A DNA stretch of 64,000 nucleotides from Verrucomicrobiota bacterium (GTDB taxonomy: Bacteria > Verrucomicrobiota > Verrucomicrobiia > Opitutales > Opitutaceae). This document shows positions 26,484 through 35,347 of this stretch, piece by piece; positions within the stretch are counted from its first letter, which is position 1; each line of letters opens with the position of its first letter. Under the pieces are notes generated by a model. It ran no database searches and had not been told where the DNA came from. It was given only the letters and a program-made list of their open reading frames with translations. The position numbers were made by a program, and so were the translations under genes. The DNA lies in the NCBI GenBank assembly GCA_016871755.1, contig VHCJ01000014.1:1-64000 (forward strand), read 5' to 3'.

Positions 26484-27627
26484 ATGCTCTCTCCCGAGAC
26501 CTTTTCCCACATCGAGAACATCAAGAAGCGCGCCGGGCACTTGTGGAGGTTTCTTTGACTGCGAACAAAAGCAGCGGGAGATCGAGGCCATGGAGGGCCA
26601 GATGGGCGCTCCGGCGTTCTGGGATAACAACGATCGGGCGCAGAAGCACATCGCCAAGCTCAACGGGCTGAAGCGCGCGGTGCTGCCCGTCGTGGACTTT
26701 CGGCGCAAGCTGGGGGATGTCGACGTGATGCTGGAGCTGCTCGATGCGGCATCCGACGCCGAGAAGGAATCCTATGCCTGGGAACTCGAGCAGCAGGTCG
26801 TCGGCATGGTCGGCGAACTCGATCAACTTGAGATCGCTTCGTTCCTGACCGGGCAGTTCGATCGAAACAATGCCATCCTTTCGATTCAGTCGGGCGCAGG
26901 AGGCACCGAATCCAACGACTGGGCGGACATGCTCTTCCGCATGTACTCGCGCTGGGCCGACCGGCGCGGGTTCACCGTCGAAGTGCAGGACGTGCAAGCG
27001 GGCGATCACGCGGGGATCTCCCGCGCCACGCTGCTGATCAAGGGCGAGAACGCCTACGGCTACGTCAAGGCCGAGCGCGGCGTCCATCGACTCGTCCGGA
27101 TCAGTCCCTTCGACTCCAACCAGCGCCGCCACACGTCCTTCTGCGCGGTCGACGTCGTCGCGGAGATTTCCGACGACATCAAGGTGGAGATCCCGGAGGA
27201 CGAGATCCGCATCGACGTGTACCGCTCATCCGGCAAGGGCGGGCAGGGCGTCAACACCACGGACTCGGCGGTCCGCATCACCCACCTTCCCACCGGCTTG
27301 GTGGTGGTCTGCCAGAACGAGCGCTCCCAGTTGAAGAACAAGGCCTCGGCGATGAGCATCCTCAAGGCCCGCCTGTACGAAAAGCGACTCGACGAGCAAC
27401 GCAGCGAAATGGAGCGCTTCTACGGCGAGAAAGGTGAGATCGGGTGGGGAAGCCAGATCCGCAGCTACGTGCTCCAACCCTACCAGATGGTGAAGGATCT
27501 GCGGACCGGTGTGAGCACCAGCGACACCCAGGGGGTGCTCGATGGCGACCTCGACCGCTTCATCACGGGATGGCTGCGCGCCGGATGCCCCCGGCATCGG
27601 AACAAGGACATCCAGATCGAGGAGTAA
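26484..27627 (+). CDS. prfB: Peptide chain release factor 2, with programmed +1 frameshift
   Basis: Release factor 2 recognises UGA and UAA. The GGQ hydrolysis motif lies in GKGGQGVN and the UGA-reading SPF motif in ISPFDSNQ. Translation starts at ATG 26484 and reads 24 codons to CTT. The ribosome then slips +1 at the in-frame TGA (26556-26558) and continues at GAC 26557, giving about 380 residues. The peptide around the shift (LWRFL then DCEQKQRE) matches E. coli LRGYL/DYDAKKE. ATG 26590 also opens the second frame but would remove the first conserved helix. It lies between catabolic genes without obvious functional link. Confidence 0.95.
26544..26559 (+). promoter_or_regulatory. prfB autoregulatory +1 frameshift site
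   Basis: The internal Shine-Dalgarno-like TGGAGG (26544-26549), three nucleotides, and CTT TGA C (26553-26559) reproduce the E. coli layout exactly. When release factor 2 is scarce the slow UGA allows the shift, so the protein controls its own level. Confidence 0.93.
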
Positions 27628-27822
27628 CGGTAGGCGCGGGTCGCCCGCCAAGGACGGGCGCGGCGGCGGGCGGACGATGCTTGGCGACGCACCCGCGGGC
27701 ATGCCTCCGACCGTCGTCGATGGCAGCTGGCGCGGGTTTTGCTTATCGTTCACAAGGTGGCGGTCACTTCGGGAATGACAGCACGCCGACGGTGCGTTTG
27801 GCTTATTGAAATTCCCCGCGAC

Positions 27823-29346
27823 ATGACTTCCCCCCTGACCCGCAAACAATTTCTCCGTTCCTCGCTCCTCGGCGGTGCCGCCTCGCTCCTCGCGGTTCCG
27901 GCGGCGCTTCGCGCCCAGTCGGCGACCTCCGCCGGCCGGGTGGCGGGGGCGAACTCGGATGTGCGGGTCGCGGTCGTCGGTGTCCGGGCGCAGGGCGCCG
28001 GTCACATGAAGACCTACTACGCCATGCCCGGGGCGCGGTTGGTCGCGATCTGTGACGCCGATGCCGACATCCTGCGGCAGCGTGCGGCTGATGCGGCGAA
28101 GGAGGGGATCACGGTCGCGACGTATCAGGATTACCGGAAGCTGCTGGCCGACAAGGGAGTCGACGCGGTGGTGATCGCGACGCCCAATCACTGGCACGCG
28201 CTGATGACGATCTGGGCGCTGGAGGCGGGCAAGGACGTGTACGTCGAGAAGCCCCTGTCGCACAACATCTGGGAGGGCCGGCAGGCCGTGGAGGCGGTGC
28301 GTTATCACTCCAAGCAGATCGTGCAGGCGGGAACGCAGAACCGCTCCTCGCTGGACATCCGGCAGGCCATCGCGTTCGTCCAGTCGGGCCAGATCGGCCG
28401 AATCACCCACGTCCGCGGACTCTGTTACAAGCGCCGGGAGAGCATCGGTCTTACCCAGGATCCGCAGGCGGTGCCGGCGAGCATCGACTATGATCTCTGG
28501 ACCGGTCCGGCCGACCTCGTGCCGCCCCAGCGCAACGGGGCCCGCGGGCCGGTGCATTACGACTGGCACTGGTTCTGGAACTACGGTGGCGGCGACATTT
28601 CCAATCAGGGCATCCACCAAGTGGACGTGGCCCGCTGGTTCCTCGGTGAGGAAGGGCTTCCGCGCTCGGTGTTCAGCATCGGCGGCCGCTTTGGTGAGCG
28701 CGACGATGCCGAGACCCCGAACACCGAGATCAGCGTGTTCGACTATCCGAAGGGCCCGCTCCTGTTTGAGGTGCGCGGCCTGCCCATGCGCACCGGCATG
28801 AATGCGATGGACAATTACCGGGGTGCCCGCGTGGGCGTGATCGTCCACTGCGAGGGCGGCTACGTGCACATTTCCGAGGCGGGCAACGCCGCGATCTATG
28901 ACGCGGCGGGCAAGAAGATCGCGGCCTACGCCGAGGGCGGCCTCGCCGGACACCGGGCCAATTTTATTGAAGCGGTCCGGGCCCGCGACCAGTCGATCGC
29001 TCGCGGCCACATTCTCAACAGCCACGTCTCCTCGAATCTTTGCCATCTCGGCAACGTCTCCTACCTGCTCGGGCAGGAGCGATCCTCCGCGGCGGTCGCG
29101 GAGGCCATCGCCGGCGATGCCCTCACCAAGGAGGCGTTTGAGCGCACGCTCGATCACCTCAAGGCCAATTCCGTCGAGGTGGGAACCACCCCGGTCGTTC
29201 TCGGCCCGCTCCTCACGATCGATGCCGCGGGCGAGCGCCTGGTTGGCCCGACCCCGGAGTTGGCTGCCAAGGCGAACTCCAACCTGCTCGTCAAGCGCAC
29301 GGGCCGCAAGGGCTTCGCCGTGCCGACGTACGCCGGCCGGGTCTGA
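27823..29346 (+). CDS. Exported Gfo/Idh/MocA-family oxidoreductase
   Basis: The 507-residue protein has a Tat-like signal with RK in place of RR (LTRKQFLRSS, about 5-14) and a hydrophobic stretch to about residue 30. The Rossmann domain starts near residue 47 (VRVAVVGVRAQGAG). YVEKPLSH carries the family lysine, and GGDISNQGIHQVDVARW the catalytic histidine region. This exported subgroup with bound cofactor is common in Verrucomicrobiota and Planctomycetota, often as glycoside-processing enzymes that work by transient oxidation. ATG 27823 begins the signal. It is separated from prfB by about 195 bp. Confidence 0.87.
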   Translation: MTSPLTRKQFLRSSLLGGAASLLAVPAALRAQSATSAGRVAGANSDVRVAVVGVRAQGAGHMKTYYAMPGARLVAICDADADILRQRAADAAKEGITVATYQDYRKLLADKGVDAVVIATPNHWHALMTIWALEAGKDVYVEKPLSHNIWEGRQAVEAVRYHSKQIVQAGTQNRSSLDIRQAIAFVQSGQIGRITHVRGLCYKRRESIGLTQDPQAVPASIDYDLWTGPADLVPPQRNGARGPVHYDWHWFWNYGGGDISNQGIHQVDVARWFLGEEGLPRSVFSIGGRFGERDDAETPNTEISVFDYPKGPLLFEVRGLPMRTGMNAMDNYRGARVGVIVHCEGGYVHISEAGNAAIYDAAGKKIAAYAEGGLAGHRANFIEAVRARDQSIARGHILNSHVSSNLCHLGNVSYLLGQERSSAAVAEAIAGDALTKEAFERTLDHLKANSVEVGTTPVVLGPLLTIDAAGERLVGPTPELAAKANSNLLVKRTGRKGFAVPTYAGRV

Positions 29347-29359
29347 GCGGGAACCGCGA

Positions 29360-29395
29360 CGTCGTTCGGGTCGCCGCGAGGAGACCCGAACGACG
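29360..29395. terminator. 12-bp hairpin in convergent gap
   Basis: A 12-bp perfect inverted repeat (29360-29371 with 29384-29395) and a 12-nt loop lie 14 bp after the oxidoreductase stop. There is no T run, so its role as a terminator is only likely from position and stability. Confidence 0.4.
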
Positions 29396-29420
29396 CCTCC
29401 CGTCGCCTTGCGGACGCTCT

Positions 29421-29463
29421 GGCGCATCGGGATGCGCCGGTTTTCCGCGGTCTTTGACCGCGG
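29421..29463. terminator. Two tandem hairpins in convergent gap
   Basis: GGCGCAT/ATGCGCC (29421-29438, loop CGGG) is followed by GG and then TTTT (29441-29444), so it can stop rightward transcription. CCGCGGTC/GACCGCGG (29445-29463, loop TTT) follows at once. The rest of the gap to 29633 shows no gene. Confidence 0.45.
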
Positions 29464-29633
29464 AGTTGCGCCCGCTCTCTCGCTGTCCGGCTCTGCGTCC
29501 GGCTGGAGACTTTCGCTTGGGCCACGGTGTCGGCACCGACGAGGGGCTCGGGTTCCGTCGATGACCGCCTCCGTGCGACCGCAGCGTTGCGGGTCGTTCG
29601 CACGCGTCTTGCCGCGCCCACCCGAGCGGGTGC

Positions 29634-30977
29634 TCAGAAGCCCGGCAGACCGCCGCGGCCCTTCATCGCCTCCATCTGGCGCATCATCTTCTTGGCTCCG
29701 CCGCCCCGGAACATCTTCATCATTTTCTGCATCTGCTGGAACTGCTTCAGCAGTTGGTTCACCTCGACGACCTTGACGCCGGCGCCGTTGGCGATGCGCA
29801 GGCGTCGGTTGCCGTTGAGGATCTCGGGCCGCCGCCGCTCCTGCAGGGTCATGGAGTAGATGATGGCCTCGGTGCGGGCGAGGGACTTCCCGGCATCGCC
29901 CTCCAGTTTCACCCCGCTCATCCCCGGCATCATCCCGAGGATGCTCTCCATGGAGCCCATCTTCTTGATCTGCTGCATCTGGGCGAGGAAGTCCTCCAAG
30001 GTGAAGTCCGCCTTGCGGAGCTTCTCGGCCATGCGCTCGGCCTCCGCCTGATCGATTGTCTCCTGCGCCTTTTCGACGAGGGAGACAACGTCACCCATGC
30101 CCAGGATGCGCGAGGCGAGGCGGTCCGGATGAAACACCTCGAAGTCGGCCGGTTTCTCGCCGGTGCCGATGAACTTGATCGGGACCCCCGTGATCGACTT
30201 GATCGACAGCGCCGCGCCGCCGCGGGCGTCGCCGTCGAGCTTGGTGAGGATCAGGCCCGTCAACTGCAGGGCCTCGTGAAACGCCCGCGCCACGTTCACC
30301 GCCTCCTGACCCAGCGCACCGTCGGCGACCAAGAGCACCTCATCGGGCCGCACCCGGGCCTTGAGCAGTCGGACCTCCTCGATCAGGTCGTGGTCGATCT
30401 GCAGGCGTCCCGCGGTGTCGAAGAGCACACAGTCGTTGCCGCCGGTCTGGGCGGCCGCGAGGGCGCGCTCGCCCAGCAGCGGCACATCGCGCACGGCGCG
30501 GTCGGCGAAGAACGCGATCTCCTCCTGCCGCGCGAGAATCTCGAGTTGGTCGATCGCGGCCGGACGGTACACGTCGCACGCTGCCACCAGCGGCCGATAG
30601 CCCCGCCGTTTGAGCAGGCGCGCCAGCTTGACGGTCGACGTGGTCTTGCCCGAGCCATGCAAGCCCACAAGCATCAGGCGGAGCGGGCGCGCCTCGGACA
30701 GCGCGGTGCTGCCTTCCCCGAGCAGCTTGGCCAGTTCGTCATGGATGATCTTGACGATTTGCTGTCCGGGCGTGACCCCCTTGAGGACCTCCTGACCGAC
30801 GCACTGTGCCTGGACGCGCTCGATGAACTCGCGCACGACCTTGAAATGCACGTCCGCTCCGAGCAGGGCGGCGCGCACTTCCTTGAGCGCATCGGCCATG
30901 TTGTCCTCCGTGAGCTTGCCGATGCCGCGGAGGTTGCGGAGCGCGTGGGAGAGCTTGTCGGTGAGCGACTCAAACAT
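29634..30977 (-). CDS. ffh: Signal recognition particle protein Ffh
   Basis: The 447-residue GTPase has an N domain, a G domain with GLHGSGKTT (P-loop), DTAGR and [10 protein letters not shown], and a methionine-rich M domain ([25 protein letters not shown]) that binds 4.5S RNA and signal peptides. The usual GLQGSGKT is GLHGSGKT here, a mild change. It targets nascent membrane proteins to FtsY. ATG 30977 follows a pyrimidine-rich leader; the open frame extends upstream with no domain. It is divergent from the DAHP synthase gene across 128 bp. Confidence 0.97.
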   Translation of the reverse strand: MFESLTDKLSHALRNLRGIGKLTEDNMADALKEVRAALLGADVHFKVVREFIERVQAQCVGQEVLKGVTPGQQIVKIIHDELAKLLGEGSTALSEARPLRLMLVGLHGSGKTTSTVKLARLLKRRGYRPLVAACDVYRPAAIDQLEILARQEEIAFFADRAVRDVPLLGERALAAAQTGGNDCVLFDTAGRLQIDHDLIEEVRLLKARVRPDEVLLVADGALGQEAVNVARAFHEALQLTGLILTKLDGDARGGAALSIKSITGVPIKFIGTGEKPADFEVFHPDRLASRILGMGDVVSLVEKAQETIDQAEAERMAEKLRKADFTLEDFLAQMQQIKKMGSMESILGMMPGMSGVKLEGDAGKSLARTEAIIYSMTLQERRRPEILNGNRRLRIANGAGVKVVEVNQLLKQFQQMQKMMKMFRGGGAKKMMRQMEAMKGRGGLPGF

Positions 30978-31092
30978 GGGAGAAGGGAGGCTGGCAGGGG
31001 GAGAACCCAAATCCACGCAAAAAACGCCGGGCTGCAAGGCCGGCGGGGACGGCGGACTTCAGCCTGTCCTTTTCCGCCCGGATCCCTAGGCT

Positions 31093-31097
31093 GGAGG
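31093..31097 (+). promoter_or_regulatory. Shine-Dalgarno site of the DAHP synthase gene
   Basis: GGAGG stands 8 bp before ATG 31106. It is worth marking because most starts in this window lack such a sequence. Confidence 0.7.
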
Positions 31098-31105
31098 CAC
31101 GTCAG

Positions 31106-32161
31106 ATGATCCTGCCCAAGCAAACCCGTCTCACCCCTGATCAGCTCAACGAGGTCACCCACATCGTGAGTGCGTTCGGCTGCCGCATCCAGCCGATCGT
31201 CGGCGCCCTGCGGACGATCTACGCCATCGTCGGCGACGAGCGGGACGACCTGATGATCACGCGGTTGGAGGGACTGACCTACATCGACCGCATCGACAAG
31301 ATCCAGTCGCCGTTCCGGCTGATGGACCGTCGGTCGGACCTCGCGACGCATCGGATCCGGCTGGGCGGGGTGACGCTGGGTGACGAATTGTTCGTGATCG
31401 CGGGGCAGTGCACGATCGATCCGAAGAGTCCGTCGCTGCTGTACGAGACGGCGGCGGCGGTGAAAGAGGCCGGGGCGCACGTGCTGCGCGGCGGGGTGTG
31501 GAAGCCGCGGACCAACCCTTACGCGTTCCAAGGGGACACCAAGTCGCTCGACATCCTGATGGAGGCGCACCGGCGCACGGGGCTGCCGGTCGATGCGGAG
31601 GTGATGGACGAGGCGCAGCTGCGGCTCGCGCTGGATGCCGGCGTCCACATGCTGCAGGTCGGCGCCCGCAACGCGTTGAACTACTCACTGCTGCGCGCGA
31701 TCGGGCGGGCGGTGGCGGAGCGGGACACGGTGGTGCTGCTCAAGCGGAGCCTGCACATGGGTCCGATCAGCGAATTCATTTCGGCGGCCGAGTACATCGC
31801 CTCATTCGGCAACCCGAACATCCTGCTCTGCCCGCGCGGCACGGCCCCGGCTCTGGACGGCTACCGCAATCATCCGGATGAGAGCATCACGCCCCTGCTG
31901 AAGGAGAAGACGTGGGCGCCCGTGGTGGTCGATCCCTCGCACTCGGTGGGCCGGGCGAGCTACGTGCCCGCGTGCGCGCTCGCGGCGGTGGCCTACGGGG
32001 CGGATGGGCTGTGCATCGAGACGCACGTGCGACCGGCCGAGGGCATCGGGGACGATCCCAAGCAGGCGCTGACGCCGGAGATGCTCGCGGAGACGATCGC
32101 GCAGGCGCAGCAGATCTGGAACCTGCGGCGCGCCGCGCGCGTCACCGCCCCGGTGGCCTGA
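31106..32161 (+). CDS. aroF: 3-deoxy-7-phosphoheptulonate synthase (DAHP synthase)
   Basis: The 351-residue enzyme condenses phosphoenolpyruvate and erythrose-4-phosphate, the first step of aromatic amino acid synthesis. An N-terminal ferredoxin-like domain (about 1-75) precedes the barrel, as in the Thermotoga/Bacillus type Ibeta enzymes. Motifs include AGQCTI, LRGGVWKPRTNPYAFQG, CPRGT and DPSHSVGR, which hold the substrate and metal ligands. The N-terminal domain is probably the feedback site. The next gene starts about 20 bp later and may be co-transcribed. The symbol follows common use for this type and could equally be another aro name. Confidence 0.93.
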   Translation: MILPKQTRLTPDQLNEVTHIVSAFGCRIQPIVGALRTIYAIVGDERDDLMITRLEGLTYIDRIDKIQSPFRLMDRRSDLATHRIRLGGVTLGDELFVIAGQCTIDPKSPSLLYETAAAVKEAGAHVLRGGVWKPRTNPYAFQGDTKSLDILMEAHRRTGLPVDAEVMDEAQLRLALDAGVHMLQVGARNALNYSLLRAIGRAVAERDTVVLLKRSLHMGPISEFISAAEYIASFGNPNILLCPRGTAPALDGYRNHPDESITPLLKEKTWAPVVVDPSHSVGRASYVPACALAAVAYGADGLCIETHVRPAEGIGDDPKQALTPEMLAETIAQAQQIWNLRRAARVTAPVA

Positions 32162-32181
32162 GGATGCGTTCTCCTTCCTCC

Positions 32182-32724
32182 ATGTCGACCACCCTCATTC
32201 TCTCCGTCATCGGACCGGACCGGCCGGGCCTCGTGGAGTCGGTCGCCGCGGTGGTGGCTGGGCACGGCGGCAACTGGCTGGAGAGCCGGATGGCCCGCCT
32301 CGGCGGCCAGTTCGCCGGCATCGTGCGGATCGAACTTCCGCGCGACCGCGAGTCGGCCTTGCGTGAGGCGCTCCGCACGGGCGCTGCCCGCGGGGTCAGT
32401 GTGACCGTCGCCGCCGCGGAGCCGGATGCGGTCCGGAACGCGGGGGAGCCGGGTGCCGTCCGGGCCCGACTCTCGCTCGTCGGCCACGACCGGCCGGGCA
32501 TCGTCCGGCAGGTCACGGCGGTCCTTGCCGCGCACGGGGCGAACGTGGAGGATTTTTCCTCTGGCACGGAGAGCGCCCCGATGTCCGGGGATCGTCTTTT
32601 CCGGGCGACGGCGCTCGTCTCGTTGCCGCCGCGGACCGACCACGCCGCGCTGCGGCGCGCGCTGGAGGAAATCGCTGAGGACCTGATGGTGGACGTCGAC
32701 CTGAGCGCGGTCGAGGGAGCCTAG
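32182..32724 (+). CDS. Double ACT-domain protein, GcvR-like
   Basis: The 180-residue protein consists of two ACT domains: the first from LSVIGPDRPGL, the second from LSLVGHDRPGIV at about residue 92. This layout is that of GcvR, the partner that inhibits the glycine cleavage activator in E. coli. No GcvA is visible here. It may bind an amino acid and regulate amino acid metabolism, perhaps in connection with the DAHP synthase gene before it. ATG 32182 is preferred to ATG 32164 because the domain begins there and a C/T-rich tract precedes it. Confidence 0.83.
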   Translation: MSTTLILSVIGPDRPGLVESVAAVVAGHGGNWLESRMARLGGQFAGIVRIELPRDRESALREALRTGAARGVSVTVAAAEPDAVRNAGEPGAVRARLSLVGHDRPGIVRQVTAVLAAHGANVEDFSSGTESAPMSGDRLFRATALVSLPPRTDHAALRRALEEIAEDLMVDVDLSAVEGA

Positions 32725-32745
32725 GCGCGTCCGGCCGCGCACCGG

Positions 32746-35289
32746 CTAGAGCAGACTGAGCTGATCGTCGTCCTCGGCGCGCACGCTGATCTTTCGCCGC
32801 GGCCGCGCCGCGGGGGAGCGGGCGGGCAGGGTCACGTCGGGCTCGTCCGACTCGAGCTTCGCAAGGATGGTCTTCGCCCGGTCAATGACCGCCAGCGGCA
32901 GGCCGGCCAGCCGCGCCACCTGAATCCCGTAACTGCGGTCGGCGGCGCCGGGCACCACGCGGCGGACGAACACGATGTCGTCGTTCCACTCCTTGACCGC
33001 GACGGAGAAGTTGCGGAGGCGGGGCAGGTGCTTGCTGAGCTGGGTCAGCTCTTGGTAGTGCGTGGCGAACAACGTGCGCGGTCCCCGCGCCTCGTCGCGG
33101 TGCAGGTATTCCACCACCGACCACGCGATCGAAAGCCCGTCGTAGGTCGAGGTGCCGCGCCCGATTTCGTCGAGGATGATGAGGGAGCGATCGGTCGCGT
33201 GGTTCAGGATGTTCGCGGTCTCGTTCATCTCGACCATGAATGTGGAATTGCCCCGGGCGAGATCGTCGTTCGCTCCGACGCGAGAGAAGATGCGATCCAC
33301 CAGGCCGAGGCGGCAGCGGCGGGCGGGGACCCAGCAACCGACCTGGGCGAGGAGGGCGATGAGCGCGACTTGGCGGATGTAGGTCGACTTGCCGGCCATG
33401 TTCGGACCGGTCAGGAGCGCGATCTGGGCGTCGTTCGCCGAGAGCTGCGTGTCGTTCGGGACGAAGGCTCCGCCGTTGCCGGCCCGCAGCATCTGTTCCA
33501 CGACGGGATGCCGACCGTCCTCGATCTCGAGCGTGTCGCCGTCGTCGATCTCGGGCTGGACATGGCGGTAGTCGCGCGCGAGGTCGGCCCAGCCGGCAAG
33601 CACGTCGATTTCCGCGAGTGCATCGGCGGTCTGCGTCAGCGCAATCGAGTCGTCGAGGACGGCCTCCACGAGGCCGGCGAAGAGTTCCTTCTCCCGGCCG
33701 AGCGAGTTCTCCTCGGCGTGGAAGATCTCCTTTTCCTTCTGTTTCAGGGCCTCGGTCACGAAGCGCTCGCCGTTCGCGGTCGTCTGCTTGCGCACGTAGT
33801 CCCCCGGCACGAGGTGCAGGTTCGCCTTGGTGATCTCGATGAAGTAGCCGAAAACCGAGGTGTAACGGACCTTGAGGCTGCGGATGCCGGTCCGTTGCTG
33901 CTCGGAGGCTTCGAGGTCCGAGAGCCAGGTGCGGTTTCCGGACGTGAGCGTGCGCAGGCGGTCCAACTCAGGATCGTGGCCGGGGCGGATGAAGTTGCCG
34001 TCAAGCAGGTCAGCCGGAAGTTCGTCGGCCAGCGCCCGTTGCAACCGGTCGCGCAGGTCGGGGAGCTCGGCGATGCGCGGGACGAAAGCGGCGACGGCTG
34101 GTCCGAACGCCTGCAGGCTTTCCCGGAGGGTGGGGAGTTGCAGCAGGGTGTCGCGCACACCGCCGAGTTCGCGCGGATTGCGCAGGCGGTTCTGCAGGCG
34201 CCCGAGGATGCGGGGAAGATCACGGATCCGGCCCAGTTGGGAGCGCAGGGCGGCGAGGGACGTCGGAGCGGCAAACAGGTCGCCCACCAGGGAGTGTCGC
34301 CGCCTGAGCTCAGCGAGGTCCAAGGGCGGAGCCGCCAGCCAGCGCTCGAGGAGCCGGGCACCCGCGGCGCTGCCGGTGCGATTCACGGCGTGGAGCAGGG
34401 AGCCCTCCCGGGTGCCGCGGGTCGAGGCGAAGACTTCGAGATTGCGCAGGGTGGCGGGATCGAGGAGCAGGCTGCCGTCGCTGCGATACTGCCGCAGGGA
34501 GCGGAGGTTGCCCGGGGTGGCGCGGAGGTTCTCGGTGGCGTACTGGACGAGGGCGCCGGCGGGACCGAGGCCGCGATGGGAGTCGCTGAGTCCGAATCCC
34601 TCGAGGTTGAGCACCTGCAGGGCCGAGGCCACCGTCCGCGCTCCCGCTCCAGGTTCGAAGTGGAACGCCGGGAGCTCCGTGCACAGGCGAGTTGAACAGA
34701 AAGAGTGCAGGGCGTGGTGTCCCGCGTCTTCATGCGGGGCTGCCGCCCACTCGGCCAAGGCGCCCTCCGGCAGCAGGAGCTCCGTCGGAGCCAGGGCGGT
34801 GAGCACGGGGAGGAGTCGCTCGATGCTCGGTTCAGAGGCGACCCGGAACTCGCCAGTCGACAGATCAAGCCACGCGGCATGGAGGCCCGCGCGATCCAGC
34901 TGCAGCGCCGCCAGGTAGTGGTTGCGCTGCGCGTCGATTTGCTCGGCGGAAAGCGTGGTGCCGGGAGTGAGGATGCGCGAGACCGACCGGCGCACGAGCT
35001 TGCCGGCCTTGGCGGGCTCCGCCTGATCGCAAATGGCCACCTTGCGGCCGTGGGCGAGCAACTTGGCGACGTAGGTGTCGAGTGCCTGCGCCGGCAGTCC
35101 GGCCATCGGGTGGTCGATGCGCTTGGTGAGCGTCAGGCCGAGCAGGCGCGACGCGACCACCGCATCATCGAAGAAGAGCTCGAAGAAGTCACCGAGCCGG
35201 AAGAGCAGCAACGTGTCCGACGGCAGCGAGCGCTTCACGTCGAAGTACTGCTGCATCATCGGCGTGAGCTTCTCAGCGTCCGCGGACAT
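32746..35289 (-). CDS. mutS: DNA mismatch repair protein MutS
   Basis: The 847-residue protein begins with the mismatch-binding domain (TPMMQQYFDVK, then LLFRLGDFFELF with the Phe-x-Glu wedge region). Core and lever domains follow, then the ABC ATPase with GPNMAGKST (P-loop) and DEIGRGTSTYDG (Walker B and helix-turn-helix contact). Length and motifs are full. It recognises mismatches and recruits MutL. It converges on the double-ACT gene with 21 bp between the stops. Confidence 0.97.
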   Translation of the reverse strand: MSADAEKLTPMMQQYFDVKRSLPSDTLLLFRLGDFFELFFDDAVVASRLLGLTLTKRIDHPMAGLPAQALDTYVAKLLAHGRKVAICDQAEPAKAGKLVRRSVSRILTPGTTLSAEQIDAQRNHYLAALQLDRAGLHAAWLDLSTGEFRVASEPSIERLLPVLTALAPTELLLPEGALAEWAAAPHEDAGHHALHSFCSTRLCTELPAFHFEPGAGARTVASALQVLNLEGFGLSDSHRGLGPAGALVQYATENLRATPGNLRSLRQYRSDGSLLLDPATLRNLEVFASTRGTREGSLLHAVNRTGSAAGARLLERWLAAPPLDLAELRRRHSLVGDLFAAPTSLAALRSQLGRIRDLPRILGRLQNRLRNPRELGGVRDTLLQLPTLRESLQAFGPAVAAFVPRIAELPDLRDRLQRALADELPADLLDGNFIRPGHDPELDRLRTLTSGNRTWLSDLEASEQQRTGIRSLKVRYTSVFGYFIEITKANLHLVPGDYVRKQTTANGERFVTEALKQKEKEIFHAEENSLGREKELFAGLVEAVLDDSIALTQTADALAEIDVLAGWADLARDYRHVQPEIDDGDTLEIEDGRHPVVEQMLRAGNGGAFVPNDTQLSANDAQIALLTGPNMAGKSTYIRQVALIALLAQVGCWVPARRCRLGLVDRIFSRVGANDDLARGNSTFMVEMNETANILNHATDRSLIILDEIGRGTSTYDGLSIAWSVVEYLHRDEARGPRTLFATHYQELTQLSKHLPRLRNFSVAVKEWNDDIVFVRRVVPGAADRSYGIQVARLAGLPLAVIDRAKTILAKLESDEPDVTLPARSPAARPRRKISVRAEDDDQLSLL

Positions 35290-35347
35290 ACTCGGGGCGG
35301 TGGGCGACGACCGTCGACTCGGGGGAGCGGGGCGAGGCGCGGCACGA

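Noticed and set aside
26590-27627. A shorter prfB starting at ATG 26590
   Set aside because: It would lack the conserved first helix. The upstream ATG 26484 with the CTT TGA C slip site explains the full protein.
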